22,372 bases of DNA from an uncultured Collinsella sp. (GCA_959600835.1 CAUGNQ010000031.1:1-22372); one strand, 5' to 3'. Counted from the stretch's first letter, positions 1 through 7,491 are shown. The notes: generated by a model not told the origin, from the sequence alone. Made by a program: numbers and translations.

Positions 1-224
1 CAATCTCGAAAACAGCATTGCCCAGTTGACAAAACTATAGGAACACCCCCCATCACAGTTTCCTCGGTAGAAACCGCCTCGGCATCGTTGGCGATGGCCT
101 GCGAGATCGGAGGCATGACGAGCGACAGTACCAGGCTCAAAACGGAGGCTCCGCACAAGACGCCTGCCAGTACACGGCGCGTCGCTTTATTACTCTGTTT
201 AGATTTGTCTGAATTTGCTTTCAT
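1..224 (-). CDS. Secreted protein with Sec-type signal peptide (5' part only)
   Basis: The reading frame starts at ATG 224-222 and stays open to the left edge, giving 74 residues of an unknown total. A strong GGGGAGGAG ribosome binding site lies about 6 nt upstream. The N-terminus is a classic long signal peptide: a Lys/Ser/Arg-rich n-region (about residues 1-17, ending ATRR), a hydrophobic core of Val, Leu, Gly and Ala (about 18-37), and a likely signal peptidase cleavage after AIA near residue 46. The acidic stretch NDAEAVSTEE follows, then a segment with two adjacent cysteines close to the edge. No known domain can be recognised in what is visible, so the function is unknown; a cell-wall or extracellular protein is the reasonable inference. 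The long AT-rich upstream region suggests it has its own promoter. Confidence 0.75.
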   Translation of the reverse strand, partial: MKANSDKSKQSNKATRRVLAGVLCGASVLSLVLSLVMPPISQAIANDAEAVSTEETVMGGVPIVLSTGQCCFRD

Positions 225-683
225 CGATGTCTCCTCCCCAAGAGACCGCGATCTTGCTCTTTCACTATCAAACGTATCTGCGCAATCTGTAATTGCGCAC
301 GCTTAGTGATCCATATTGTAGCGATTGTTTGAACATCTGAACAAGATAACCGATTGTTTTGTAGCGAATTCTCAATTCTCTTGACATTTGCTCAGATTTA
401 CCTTCGTTTATTCGCTATCTATTTTTTGTTTCTGCTGGTAATATAGTTGTCAATAATTTTTTAATGGCATTAGATTTATTTGCACAACATTTTGCTCAAG
501 AGTAAACATCCTGTAAACAGTCGAAAATCGACCATGAGCGGTAGGTCATTTACCGGGAGTAATACCCTGCCAAGCTGATGAGAATATCTTTAGCCCATCG
601 GTGGTTGGAAGCGTAATGTTCAGACAACCAAATTTGAATTTGCGCGCAGATTGTAGGCATCAACTCGCCCAAATCGCCTGAGG
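225..683. other. AT-rich intergenic region without a gene
   Basis: About 460 bp separate the secreted-protein gene from the HAD-phosphatase terminator. The stretch around 300-480 is much more AT-rich than the flanking genes. I see no open frame with a ribosome binding site on either strand. Short direct repeats of CGATTGTTT occur at 322-330 and 351-359, and a small palindrome (GTCGA AAA TCGAC) lies at 520-532. None of these matches a known element. The region probably holds the promoter and leader of the leftward secreted-protein gene. Confidence 0.5.
315..344 (-). promoter_or_regulatory. Possible promoter of the secreted-protein gene
   Basis: Read on the minus strand, TACAAT (320-315) is a good -10 hexamer about 90 nt upstream of the start codon. 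The matching -35 region is poor: TTGTTC at 344-339 with an 18-nt spacer. The call rests almost entirely on the -10 box and the AT-rich setting. Confidence 0.3.
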
Positions 684-716
684 CCACCACGAAGGTGCCC
701 GTCCCCTTTGTGGTGA
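684..716 (-). terminator. Family A gene-end hairpin, copy 1 (degenerate)
   Basis: Arms 685-695 and 705-715 form an 11-bp stem with one G-T wobble. The loop on the minus strand contains GGGGACGGG. It lies 14 nt after the HAD gene stop codon. Unlike the other copies it has no T-run after the stem, so it may be a decayed terminator or a relic repeat. Confidence 0.6.
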
Positions 717-729
717 TTCTGCCCCGGCA

Positions 730-1551
730 CTACAGCAGATGTTCCTCGATAAAGATCGCAATGCCGTCTTTGTCGTTGCTGGCGGTTACAAAATCGGCGG
801 CGGCACGGGTGGCGTCGCTGCCATTTGCCATGGCCACACCCACGCCGGCGTCGGCCACCATGCAGGTATCGTTATCGGCATCGCCAAACACGCAGATGTT
901 CTGAAGCTCCATGCCGTTGAGCTCCGCCACGCGCACAAGGCCGCGCGTCTTGGACACGCGCGGATCCATGAACTCGTAGAGCCGCTGCGTGGTCTGCAGG
1001 GCCGCCGCCTTAACAGTGTCATCGGCAAACGTCGACGCCCGCTCAATCACCCGCGGCATTACCTCGGGCGCCATGGTAAACATCACCTTGGGCTGCGGCT
1101 CGCGCAAAAACTCGGCAAAATCGACCACCTGGTAGGGCACGCCGTCGACGCGCGACAGGTGCTCGACGCACGCGTTGCTCTCGGGCACGTAGAACACGCC
1201 GTCTCGGGGGCAGACGGGTGTTGCCGGAAGGTCCGCCATGTGCTTGCAGATGCGCGCGATGGTCTCGCCCGGCAGCGGAAAGCTCAGCTCGTTGATGGCG
1301 TGCGCGCGATCGATGACCTCGGCGCCACCGCAGCCCACGAGCACGTCCACCAGGCCTTCGATGCCCCAGAACTCGTACATGGCCTCGGTCGCGTGGGCGT
1401 CGCGCCCGGTGCACAGGCCAAAAAGCACGCCGCGGTCGCGCAGGGCGCGGATCGCCGCCACGGTGCGCGGGGACACCGTATGCTGGCTCGTGAGCAGCGT
1501 ACCGTCGATATCGCAGAACACGGCTTTGATGTGGCTGAAGGTGGTGTCCAT
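730..1551 (-). CDS. Cof-type HAD-superfamily hydrolase (sugar-phosphate or FMN phosphatase-like)
   Basis: The 273-residue product is a haloacid-dehalogenase phosphatase of the Cof/YidA type, a family of cytoplasmic enzymes that remove phosphate from small metabolites through an aspartyl-phosphate intermediate. Motif I is DIDGT at about residues 14-18, with nucleophile Asp14 and acid/base Asp16. Motif II is the CTGRD stretch after FGL. Motif IV is GDADND near the C-terminus, supplying the magnesium-binding acidic residues, and SKTRG upstream carries the conserved lysine. The length is typical for the family, and the segment between motifs II and IV matches the C2-type cap. I chose ATG 1551-1549 because AGAAAGG lies about 6 nt upstream and motif I then sits at the usual distance from the N-terminus; a longer frame would read through repeat DNA. 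The substrate cannot be told from sequence. Confidence 0.9.
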   Translation of the reverse strand: MDTTFSHIKAVFCDIDGTLLTSQHTVSPRTVAAIRALRDRGVLFGLCTGRDAHATEAMYEFWGIEGLVDVLVGCGGAEVIDRAHAINELSFPLPGETIARICKHMADLPATPVCPRDGVFYVPESNACVEHLSRVDGVPYQVVDFAEFLREPQPKVMFTMAPEVMPRVIERASTFADDTVKAAALQTTQRLYEFMDPRVSKTRGLVRVAELNGMELQNICVFGDADNDTCMVADAGVGVAMANGSDATRAAADFVTASNDKDGIAIFIEEHLL

Positions 1552-1640
1552 GGGGGCCTTTCTGGGTTGCGCGGCGGTGTGGGGTGTGGTCGTGAACGGC
1601 GTACATGCTATACCAAGGCGCAGGCGCGGCCCGTTAAAGC

Positions 1641-1678
1641 AAAAACCACCACAAAGGTGCCTGGCTCCTTTGTGGTGA
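1641..1678 (-). terminator. Family A gene-end hairpin, copy 2
   Basis: An 11-bp stem (1647-1657 with 1667-1677) is followed on the minus strand by GGTTTTT, the form of an intrinsic terminator. It is the second hairpin after the MFS gene, behind family B copy 1, and lies about 90 bp before the HAD start. The minus-strand loop reads GGAGCCAGG, one base off the family core. Confidence 0.75.
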
Positions 1679-1696
1679 TCGCGGCGTCTACGGGCC

Positions 1697-1761
1697 AAAC
1701 CATCACAACATTCGACGTTTTTCGGCAAAATCGCGATTTTTACCGAATGTTGTGATGGTTT
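1697..1761 (-). repeat. Family B palindromic repeat, copy 1 (gene-end hairpin)
   Basis: Perfect 18-bp arms at 1697-1714 and 1744-1761 (core CCATCACAACATTCG) enclose a 29-nt AT-rich centre. The element begins one base after the MFS stop codon, and its outer arm ends in TTT on the minus strand, so it can act as a terminator. Its centre resembles the reverse complement of the centres of copies 2 and 3, so this copy is in the opposite orientation. Confidence 0.85.
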
Positions 1762-1762
1762 C

Positions 1763-3043
1763 TTACTGCTTTACGGCACGTTCCAAGTGATTGCGTCCAA
1801 ACAGCAGCAGTGCCGCGGGAACCGCCGTCACGACCATGCCTGCCCCCACGAGTGTCCGTTGTACGCCAAATGTTGCCGCCAGCCACGGGGCAATCGCCAG
1901 AGGGGCCACACCAGCGAACATATTGCCAAAGCCCATGACCGAATTGACGCGACCAAGCTGCTCGAGCGGAGCCGTCGTCTGCACAATGGTGTTGTGGAGC
2001 GGGTTGACGACACCCCAAGCTATACCCAGGGCGATCTGGCCGACAAGGGCCACGCCCACGTACGGTGTCCCCACATAGAGCAGACTTCCCAGGCCCACGG
2101 ACATAAGCGCCACGAGCAGCGTTTTAAGGTTGACCAGGTGCGGCGGCAAGCGGAGCGCGAGCACGGCACCCAGCACCGCGCCGACACCGCAGGCAGACGA
2201 GAGCCAGCCCATCCACTCAACGCCACCGTGCATAACCTCGCGATAGAAAAACGACTCGAGCGGATCGAAGGCACCGTAGCCAAAGTTCGAGAGGAAGATG
2301 ATGCAAAACAGCAGGGCGAGAACGCTGTTGGTGAAGACTGTCTTGATGCTGGCTGCGAAGGTGGCACGGGAGGATGCGCTGGGGTTGGAGCTTTGTCCCG
2401 CACGCTCCCCTTCCTCTGCCGAATCGGCATCCGCATGCCCGGCGACATGGCTGGTCTGCGGCCTAAAGCCCCAACCGGCGACGAGCGCCAGCACGGTAAA
2501 GAGCATCATGAGCACAAACACCGCGCGCGACGACGCAGCCGCCGCGACAAAGCCGCCCAGCGTGGGGCCAACGATGATACTCACGTTTGAAAACATGGCG
2601 ATGGCGGAGTTGATGTCTTTGAGCTCGACAGGATCGTCGGTGAGGTAAGCCGGATAGGATGTGGCGATGGGCTGGGCGAATCCCATCACAAAGCCCAGAA
2701 ACACCGCGCCGAGTAGGACGACGCCGGTCGCGCTGCCAAAGGCGATGATTGCCGTGCCAGTTGCGAGAGCGCCGATGATGCTCAGCAAGAAATGGCGGCG
2801 CGGACCCCAGGCGTCGAGCGCAGCGCCACCCGCAAAGGATCCCAGGATCACGAAAACGTTCATAAACAGAACGGCCAGCGATGTCGCCACGACTGAGGCA
2901 TCGTCTGCATAGGTGAGCGTTCCGATGACGCCGATAAAATAACTGGTCTGAAACCCGGTGTAGATGAGAAAGCGCATCGCCACCAGCCGCTTGGCCTGCA
3001 CGGACAGCGATGATTGAGGCTTTGAGAAAAGAGATGCGAGCAT
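1763..3043 (-). CDS. Major facilitator superfamily transporter
   Basis: The 426-residue protein has about twelve hydrophobic segments in two halves, joined by a central hydrophilic loop (around residues 195-235, rich in Asp, Glu and Ser). The loop after the second segment has the MFS-like stretch DAWGPRRHFL, corresponding to the family A-motif region. The overall look is of the drug-efflux-like (DHA3/MefA-type) branch, but the substrate cannot be deduced. The chosen start, ATG 3043-3041, has AAGGAG about 6 nt upstream; two upstream in-frame ATGs lack this. The gene appears monocistronic, with a candidate regulated promoter at 3173-3209 and two hairpins in series after its stop. The inverted repeat at the promoter hints at repressor control. 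Confidence 0.88.
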   Translation of the reverse strand: MLASLFSKPQSSLSVQAKRLVAMRFLIYTGFQTSYFIGVIGTLTYADDASVVATSLAVLFMNVFVILGSFAGGAALDAWGPRRHFLLSIIGALATGTAIIAFGSATGVVLLGAVFLGFVMGFAQPIATSYPAYLTDDPVELKDINSAIAMFSNVSIIVGPTLGGFVAAAASSRAVFVLMMLFTVLALVAGWGFRPQTSHVAGHADADSAEEGERAGQSSNPSASSRATFAASIKTVFTNSVLALLFCIIFLSNFGYGAFDPLESFFYREVMHGGVEWMGWLSSACGVGAVLGAVLALRLPPHLVNLKTLLVALMSVGLGSLLYVGTPYVGVALVGQIALGIAWGVVNPLHNTIVQTTAPLEQLGRVNSVMGFGNMFAGVAPLAIAPWLAATFGVQRTLVGAGMVVTAVPAALLLFGRNHLERAVKQ

Positions 3044-3172
3044 GGAGACTCCTTGTTTCATACGAATACGGGCGGTGGGCATTCGCCACCGTCTGTCAAA
3101 TCAATCTATCCGCATGAAACGTTAAGGACACATCAAGCCCCTTTTCTCCGTTTTTCGCCCGTCATGAACTAC

Positions 3173-3209
3173 TTGGTAGATTGTAAGGCATGTCCCACAC
3201 ATCTACCAA
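3173..3209 (-). promoter_or_regulatory. Probable MFS promoter with a flanking 9-bp inverted repeat
   Basis: On the minus strand a -35 box TTGGTA (3209-3204) and a -10 box TACAAT (3185-3180) are separated by 18 nt and point at the MFS gene about 130 nt away. A perfect 9-bp inverted repeat, TTGGTAGAT (3173-3181) and ATCTACCAA (3201-3209), has one arm over the -35 box and the other over the -10 edge and expected start point. That placement suits a repressor operator. The regulator is not identifiable. Confidence 0.5.
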
Positions 3210-3212
3210 AGC

Positions 3213-3250
3213 AAAAACCACCACAAAGGTGCCTGGCCCCTTTGTGGTGG
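3213..3250 (-). terminator. Family A gene-end hairpin, copy 3
   Basis: A perfect 12-bp stem (3218-3229 with 3239-3250) with loop core GGGGCCAGG on the minus strand is followed by TTTTTG. It lies 29 nt after the stop codon of the 6-phospho-beta-glucosidase gene and is a good intrinsic terminator for it. Confidence 0.85.
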
Positions 3251-3279
3251 AAGTGACGTTTACGCTGGTTGAGACTTGG

Positions 3280-4728
3280 CTAGGCCAGGTCGGCGCCGTT
3301 GGACTCGATGACCTTCTTGTACCAGAAGAAGCTGTCCTTGCGGCTGCGGGCGAGCGTGCCGTTGCCGTCGTTGTCCTTGTCGACGTAGATAAAGCCGTAG
3401 CGTTTCTTCATCTCGCCGGTCGAGGCGCTCACCAAATCGATGCAGCCCCACATGGTGTAGCCCATCAGGTCCACGCCGTCCTCGATGGCAATCTCCATCT
3501 GCTTGATATGCTCGCGCAGGTAATCGATGCGGTAGCTGTCGTGAATCGAACCGTCCGCCTCGACCTCGTCCACCGCGCCCAGGCCGTTCTCGACAATCAT
3601 CAGCGGCACCTGGTAGCGGTCGTAGACCTCCTCCAGGTAGTAGCGCAGGCCCTCGGGGTCGATCGCCCAACCCCAATCGCTCTTCTTGAGATACTCGTTG
3701 CCGGCGCCACCAAAAATGTTGCCTTGCTCCAGCAGCACCGGGTCGGCCGTGGCGGTGGCGCTCATGTAGTAGCTAAAGCTGTAGAAGTCGACCTTGCCGG
3801 CGGCCAGCGTGGCGGCGTCCTCGGGCGAAACCTCCACGTGCACGCCTTCGCGGCGCCACACGCTGGGCGCCCACGAGGGATACGCACCGCGCACCTGCAC
3901 GTCGCCGCAGTAGAAGTTCATCTCGCGCTGCTGCTTTTGTGCGGCCAGAACGTCTGCCGGGTTGCACGTGTGCGGATAGCAAGCGTTGCCGGCGATCATG
4001 CAGCCGATCTTGTTCTGTGGGTCGATCTGATGGCCCATGGAGACGCACTTGGCGCTCGCCAGGAACTGATGGTGCAGGGCATCGAAGCGCGCCTGCGGAT
4101 CATCCCATTCGCAATTGCCAAAGGTCATGGGCGTGTCAGTTGCCTCGGGCACCATGCCGCCGCCCATCACGCCGCCAAAGCCGCCCATGAGCAGGCAATT
4201 GATTTCGTTAAAGGTGAGCCAGTAGCGCACCAGCCCCTTGTACTCGGTCATGACGGTACGGGCGTAGTTGAGATAGAAATCGATGAGCTTGGGGTTCTTC
4301 CAGCCGCCGTAGTTTTTGGACAGGCCATAGGGCAGCTCGTAGTGGCTGAGGGTGACCATGGGTTCGATGCCCTGCTCCTGACAGGCCTGGAACACGCGGC
4401 GGTAGAACTCGATGCCGGCCTGGTTGGGCTCGGCCTCATCGCCGTTGGGGAAGATGCGGCTCCAGTTGATGGACATGCGGTAGCACTTAAAGCCCATCTC
4501 GCCAAAGAGCTTGATGTCGTCAAGATAATGATGGTACATATCCACGGCCTCGTGGCTGGGATAGTGGTACTGGGGCAGAATGCCGTCGGTGATGTGGCGC
4601 GGCTCGGAGACCGTGCCGCCCGTCATGATGTCGGGAACGCCGAGGCCCTTGCCATCCTCGTTGTATCCACCTTCGCACTGATTGGCGGCAGTGGCGCCGC
4701 CCCACAGAAATCCATCGGGAAAAGCCAT
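3280..4728 (-). CDS. bglA: 6-phospho-beta-glucosidase (glycoside hydrolase family 1)
   Basis: The 482-residue GH1 enzyme hydrolyses phosphorylated beta-glucosides (such as cellobiose, arbutin or salicin phosphates) after PTS uptake, giving glucose 6-phosphate and the aglycone or sugar. The N-terminus FPDGFLWGGATAANQCEG is the GH1 signature. The acid/base glutamate is Glu175 in TFNEIN, and the nucleophile is Glu380 in IVENG. The segment DLVSASTGEMKKRYG (about 431-445) carries the Ser/Lys/Tyr cluster that binds the 6-phosphate in this subfamily, separating it from plain beta-glucosidases. Length is normal. The start has AAAGGAG about 7 nt upstream. It lies downstream of a beta-glucoside PTS permease and a LicT-type antiterminator, which fits the assignment. 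A terminator and a foldback repeat separate it from the permease gene, so it may be expressed by read-through or from an unseen promoter. The symbol is by analogy; ascB or chbF-like naming is possible. Confidence 0.93.
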   Translation of the reverse strand: MAFPDGFLWGGATAANQCEGGYNEDGKGLGVPDIMTGGTVSEPRHITDGILPQYHYPSHEAVDMYHHYLDDIKLFGEMGFKCYRMSINWSRIFPNGDEAEPNQAGIEFYRRVFQACQEQGIEPMVTLSHYELPYGLSKNYGGWKNPKLIDFYLNYARTVMTEYKGLVRYWLTFNEINCLLMGGFGGVMGGGMVPEATDTPMTFGNCEWDDPQARFDALHHQFLASAKCVSMGHQIDPQNKIGCMIAGNACYPHTCNPADVLAAQKQQREMNFYCGDVQVRGAYPSWAPSVWRREGVHVEVSPEDAATLAAGKVDFYSFSYYMSATATADPVLLEQGNIFGGAGNEYLKKSDWGWAIDPEGLRYYLEEVYDRYQVPLMIVENGLGAVDEVEADGSIHDSYRIDYLREHIKQMEIAIEDGVDLMGYTMWGCIDLVSASTGEMKKRYGFIYVDKDNDGNGTLARSRKDSFFWYKKVIESNGADLA

Positions 4729-4826
4729 GTTGGCTCCTTTCGTACGTGTTGGGGGTGGTTGCGCGGACGTCGAAGCGGCGTCCGCAGGGAAATTTGCGTC
4801 CGGAGCGAGGCCCGCGCAGGAACCGC

Positions 4827-4988
4827 CGCCACGAAACCGGCCTATCTACTACTTTTTACCGCAAACCCCTGACCACACCGCAATTGCCAAAAATAAAACC
4901 GCAGGTAGACGGCTTGGCGATTTTTGGTAAACCGCCGTATGGTTGGCCCCTACCGTTAAAAGGTAGTAGATAGGCCAGTTTCGTGGCG
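4827..4988. repeat. 162-bp foldback (MITE- or REPIN-like) element
   Basis: Arms 4827-4858 and 4957-4988 are 32 bp long and pair with one mismatch and one G-T wobble; their shared core is GGCCTATCTACTAC. Inside, a second imperfect inverted repeat (4884-4894 with 4920-4930, 10 of 11 matching) makes the whole element a nested palindrome. It carries no open frame and lies in the 358-bp gap between the PTS and glucosidase genes, just downstream of the PTS terminator. Toward the glucosidase start there is also a small 7-bp hairpin at 4763-4785. Only one copy is present in the window. Confidence 0.7.
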
Positions 4989-5030
4989 AGGCCTCTATCG
5001 ACGCCTGTGCGGGACCCCTCGTCCATTTGG

Positions 5031-5062
5031 AAAAAGCCGGCGGGGCGCTCCCCCGCCGGCTT
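5031..5062 (-). terminator. Intrinsic terminator of the PTS permease gene
   Basis: A perfect 12-bp GC-rich stem (5034-5045 with 5051-5062) with a 5-nt loop is followed on the minus strand by TTTTT. It lies 24 nt after the PTS stop codon. It shows no resemblance to the repeat families and looks like an ordinary strong terminator. Confidence 0.9.
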
Positions 5063-5086
5063 GGTACCGAGTCTTTGTCGTTTGGG

Positions 5087-6526
5087 CTACTTGGCAGCCT
5101 CGGGCTTGTAGGTGGCAAACTCGATCGCAAAGCCCACGGCGGCACCCACGAGCGAGGCAACGATAGCCCAGATCATGTGGTTGATGCCGTTAACACCGGA
5201 GGGATCGATGAAGGACAGCCAGTTGAAGACGCCCAGACCACCGGACATGTACACCACGGCGCCGGAGATACCGATGATGAGGCCGCCCACGGCAGAACCG
5301 ATGCTGGCGTTGATGAAGGCCTTCTTATCGGGCAGGGCGACACCGTAGATAGCGGGCTCGGTGACGCCAAAGAAGAAAGCGGAGATCATGGCCGGCAGCG
5401 CGATGCCGCGGAACTTCTCGTCCTTGTTCTTGAGATACATGGCAAAGAGCACGGCGCCCAGCGAGAAGGAGTGGGCGATAACGGAGCCCAGGATGTAGTC
5501 GTGGCCCAGAGTGGACAGGTTGACCAGCGCGATGGGCACGAGCGACCAGTGGAAGCCAAAGATGACCAGGCACATCCAGAAGGCACCGACGAGGGTGCAG
5601 CCCAAGAGGGAGCCGATCATGGGCAGGCCAAACAGCAGTGCGAAGAACTCACCGAGCAGGTTGGTGATGAGCGTGGCGATGGGGCCAATGACCAGGTAGC
5701 CAAGGGTGACGGTGACAGTGACGACGATCAGCGGGGTGAAGAACATCTTCATAGAAGCGGGCATCCACTTCTTAACCCAGTGCTCGAGGGTCGAGCCAAA
5801 CCAGACCATGAGAAGGATGGGGATAACGGAGCTGGTGTAACCCGAGGCAGGCATGATGAGCGGCAGGCCCAGGAACGTGGTGTACCAAGAGAAGGTACCG
5901 GCAAAGCCGAGCTCGACGGAGCCGACAACCTCGCCCGAGGTCAGGGCAACCATGGTGGGGTACACCAGAGCAAAGGCGATGGCCATGCCGTTGAACTCGC
6001 TCATCTTGAACTTCTTGGCGGCGGTGTAGCCGAGCACCACGGGCAGGAAGTAGAACATGCCGTCAGCGACGGTGTAGAGCAGCGTGTAGGCGCCGTCGTT
6101 GGCAAAGCTCGGGACCAGGAAGGTAGCGAGCGCCAGCAGGCCCTTCATGATACCGGCGGCGGCGAAGGTGCCGAGCATGGGGGCGAAGATGCCCGAGATG
6201 AGGTCGATGATCACATCGGTAACGCCCTTGGGAGCGGCATCGTCGTCATCGGCGTCGACGGCGCCGCCGTCCCTAAAACCGCCGGCCTTGAGAACGGCGT
6301 CGTAGACGTCCTCGACAATGTTGCCCACAACAACCTGGTACTGGCCGTTGGCGTGCATGACCTTGATGACGTTGGGCAGCTGAGAGATTGCCTCGTCATT
6401 GGCCTTCGACTCGTCCTTGAGCTTAAAACGAACACGGGTAATGCAGTGTGCGACGCATTTGACGTTGGACTTGCCGCCAACTAGCTCTACGATCTGGGTA
6501 GCAAGATCGTCGTATTTACCTGCCAT
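5087..6526 (-). CDS. PTS beta-glucoside-type permease, EIIBC
   Basis: The 479-residue membrane permease imports and phosphorylates beta-glucosides using phosphate passed from HPr and an EIIA. The EIIB domain occupies about residues 1-90, with the phosphorylated cysteine at Cys28 in AHCITRVRF. The EIIC domain (about 105-470) has roughly ten hydrophobic segments and the family-typical stretch FGVTEPAIYGVALP. Unlike full-length BglF/BglP there is no C-terminal EIIA domain, so EIIA must come from another protein; none is encoded in this window. ATG 6526-6524 is chosen because AGAGGA precedes it; an in-frame ATG 21 nt upstream has no such site. It lies between a LicT-type antiterminator gene and a GH1 6-phospho-beta-glucosidase gene, which supports beta-glucoside specificity over sucrose or trehalose. 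A RAT-like hairpin overlapping a terminator precedes it. Confidence 0.92.
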   Translation of the reverse strand: MAGKYDDLATQIVELVGGKSNVKCVAHCITRVRFKLKDESKANDEAISQLPNVIKVMHANGQYQVVVGNIVEDVYDAVLKAGGFRDGGAVDADDDDAAPKGVTDVIIDLISGIFAPMLGTFAAAGIMKGLLALATFLVPSFANDGAYTLLYTVADGMFYFLPVVLGYTAAKKFKMSEFNGMAIAFALVYPTMVALTSGEVVGSVELGFAGTFSWYTTFLGLPLIMPASGYTSSVIPILLMVWFGSTLEHWVKKWMPASMKMFFTPLIVVTVTVTLGYLVIGPIATLITNLLGEFFALLFGLPMIGSLLGCTLVGAFWMCLVIFGFHWSLVPIALVNLSTLGHDYILGSVIAHSFSLGAVLFAMYLKNKDEKFRGIALPAMISAFFFGVTEPAIYGVALPDKKAFINASIGSAVGGLIIGISGAVVYMSGGLGVFNWLSFIDPSGVNGINHMIWAIVASLVGAAVGFAIEFATYKPEAAK

Positions 6527-6555
6527 GATCTGTCCTCTCTTTTCCAAATTTCGGC

Positions 6556-6603
6556 AAAAATATCCCCTACCGCGAGCCGGTACCTTGCCCGCAGTTAGAA
6601 ACC
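6556..6603 (-). promoter_or_regulatory. RAT-like antiterminator site overlapping a terminator, before the PTS gene
   Basis: Minus-strand positions 6603-6579 start with GGTTTCTAACTG and end with GGGCAAGGTACC. This resembles the ribonucleic antiterminator (RAT) bound by LicT/BglG proteins (GG..TGTTACTG ... AGGCAA.ACC), but the apical loop is shorter than usual. The last 4 nt overlap the 5' arm of a small terminator hairpin (TACCG / CGGTA, 6582-6568), followed by GGGGATATTTTT. Overlap of the two hairpins is the standard layout of this control. The match is imperfect, so the call is moderate. Confidence 0.5.
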
Positions 6604-6622
6604 AAAAAGAATTGTTGCGATT

Positions 6623-6639
6623 GCCGCCGGGCTGGCGGC
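6623..6639 (-). terminator. Small GC hairpin after the licT-type gene
   Basis: GCCGCC and GGCGGC form a 6-bp stem with a 5-nt loop, 5 nt after the antiterminator gene stop. A TTTTT run follows only after about 12 nt, so termination is likely weak or partial. Confidence 0.45.
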
Positions 6640-6644
6640 TTTAC

Positions 6645-7490
6645 TCACTCGGTCTGCGAAGCCGATCGCAGACGGTTGATATGCATCATCAGATACAAGA
6701 GTTCCTCGTCCGAGCAGCTCTGCTTGAACTCTTTCTCGAACACGCGGTTGATGGCGTATGCGCACTGGTAGGCCTCGGGAAAATCGCGGGCGGCCTGCAT
6801 AAACAGTGAGGAGTTCTCGGTCTGCGTGCACTTGCCCTTGCAGAGGCGGCGAACCAAAAAGCGCAGGTGCGCAAGAAAGCGAATGTAGCAGTACGACGCC
6901 GTGTCGAGCGAGCAGCCAAGCTGCTTTTCCACGGAATGGGTCACCTCGTCGAGCACGCGGGTGCTCTTCATGATGAAGTCCATGTCCTTGGCGCGGCCCA
7001 TGCCATCGACCTCGGCGTTAACGATGTGGAGCGCGATGCTCGTGGCCTCGTTCTGGCCCAACTTGGCGCCAGTGTGCTTTTGCACGATGGCAAGCGCCGC
7101 CTGGCCGATCTGGAGCTCGCGCGGGTAGATGAAGGCCACCTCGTGCTCGAGCGGATTGGGAGCGCTGAGCTGGTCGTCGTCGCGCTGGACGGCAAACTGC
7201 AGGTGATCTGCCAGGATAAAGGGCAGGCCACCGGATAGCTTGCAGCCAAGCTGCTGGGATGCGAAGCAGGCGATGTCGCTCGCGGCGAGCAAAACGTCGT
7301 CGGAAAGGGTGCCGACCATATCCTGCAAGCTCTCGGGAACGTTATAGAATTTGCGCTGGATAAGGGACTCATCGGCAAGCTCGTAGGGCATCTCGTGAAA
7401 ACCGATGCCCTTGCCAAAGACAACAACCTCTCGGCCGTCATCGCTGGCGGCAAGAGCAACGTTATTGTTGATCTTCTTTAAAATGAGCAT
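6645..7490 (-). CDS. licT: LicT/BglG-family transcriptional antiterminator
   Basis: The 281-residue RNA-binding regulator has an N-terminal CAT domain (about 1-55; note KKINNNVALA and GKGIGF) that binds RAT hairpins and prevents termination, followed by two PTS regulation domains. All four usual phosphorylation histidines are present: His96 and His155 in PRD1, His208 and His270 in PRD2. In this family EII-dependent phosphorylation of PRD1 inactivates the protein, and HPr-dependent phosphorylation of PRD2 activates it. Length is normal. The start ATG 7490-7488 has GAGGAG 8 nt upstream. It is the first gene of the beta-glucoside cluster, followed by the EIIBC gene 118 nt downstream. Its own leader contains a very good RAT, which points to autoregulation. 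The symbol is by family and context. Confidence 0.93.
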   Translation of the reverse strand: MLILKKINNNVALAASDDGREVVVFGKGIGFHEMPYELADESLIQRKFYNVPESLQDMVGTLSDDVLLAASDIACFASQQLGCKLSGGLPFILADHLQFAVQRDDDQLSAPNPLEHEVAFIYPRELQIGQAALAIVQKHTGAKLGQNEATSIALHIVNAEVDGMGRAKDMDFIMKSTRVLDEVTHSVEKQLGCSLDTASYCYIRFLAHLRFLVRRLCKGKCTQTENSSLFMQAARDFPEAYQCAYAINRVFEKEFKQSCSDEELLYLMMHINRLRSASQTE

Positions 7491-7491
7491 G

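Noticed and set aside
45..52. C6 tract inside the first secreted-protein gene as a phase-variation switch
   Set aside because: Six bases is short for slippage-driven switching and the frame reads through normally; without the rest of the gene there is no support.
1552..1728. N-terminal extension of the HAD protein up to 1728
   Set aside because: The extra 59 codons read through family A and B repeats and look non-protein-like; ATG 1551 has a ribosome binding site and the normal motif I position.
4729..4826. RAT antiterminator directly before the glucosidase gene
   Set aside because: I could not find the TGTTACT/AGGCAA arms there; only a 7-bp GC hairpin at 4763-4785 without a T-run.
3190..4872. 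Long plus-strand frame of 560 codons opposite the glucosidase gene
   Set aside because: It is antisense to a GH1 gene with intact catalytic motifs, begins inside a repeat, has no ribosome binding site, and its His/Val/Ala-rich translation is typical of the complement of GC-rich genes.
5027..6484. Long plus-strand frame of 485 codons opposite the PTS permease
   Set aside because: The translation is Gly/Asp/His/Glu-rich and low in complexity with no domain; the minus strand encodes a clear EIIBC permease.
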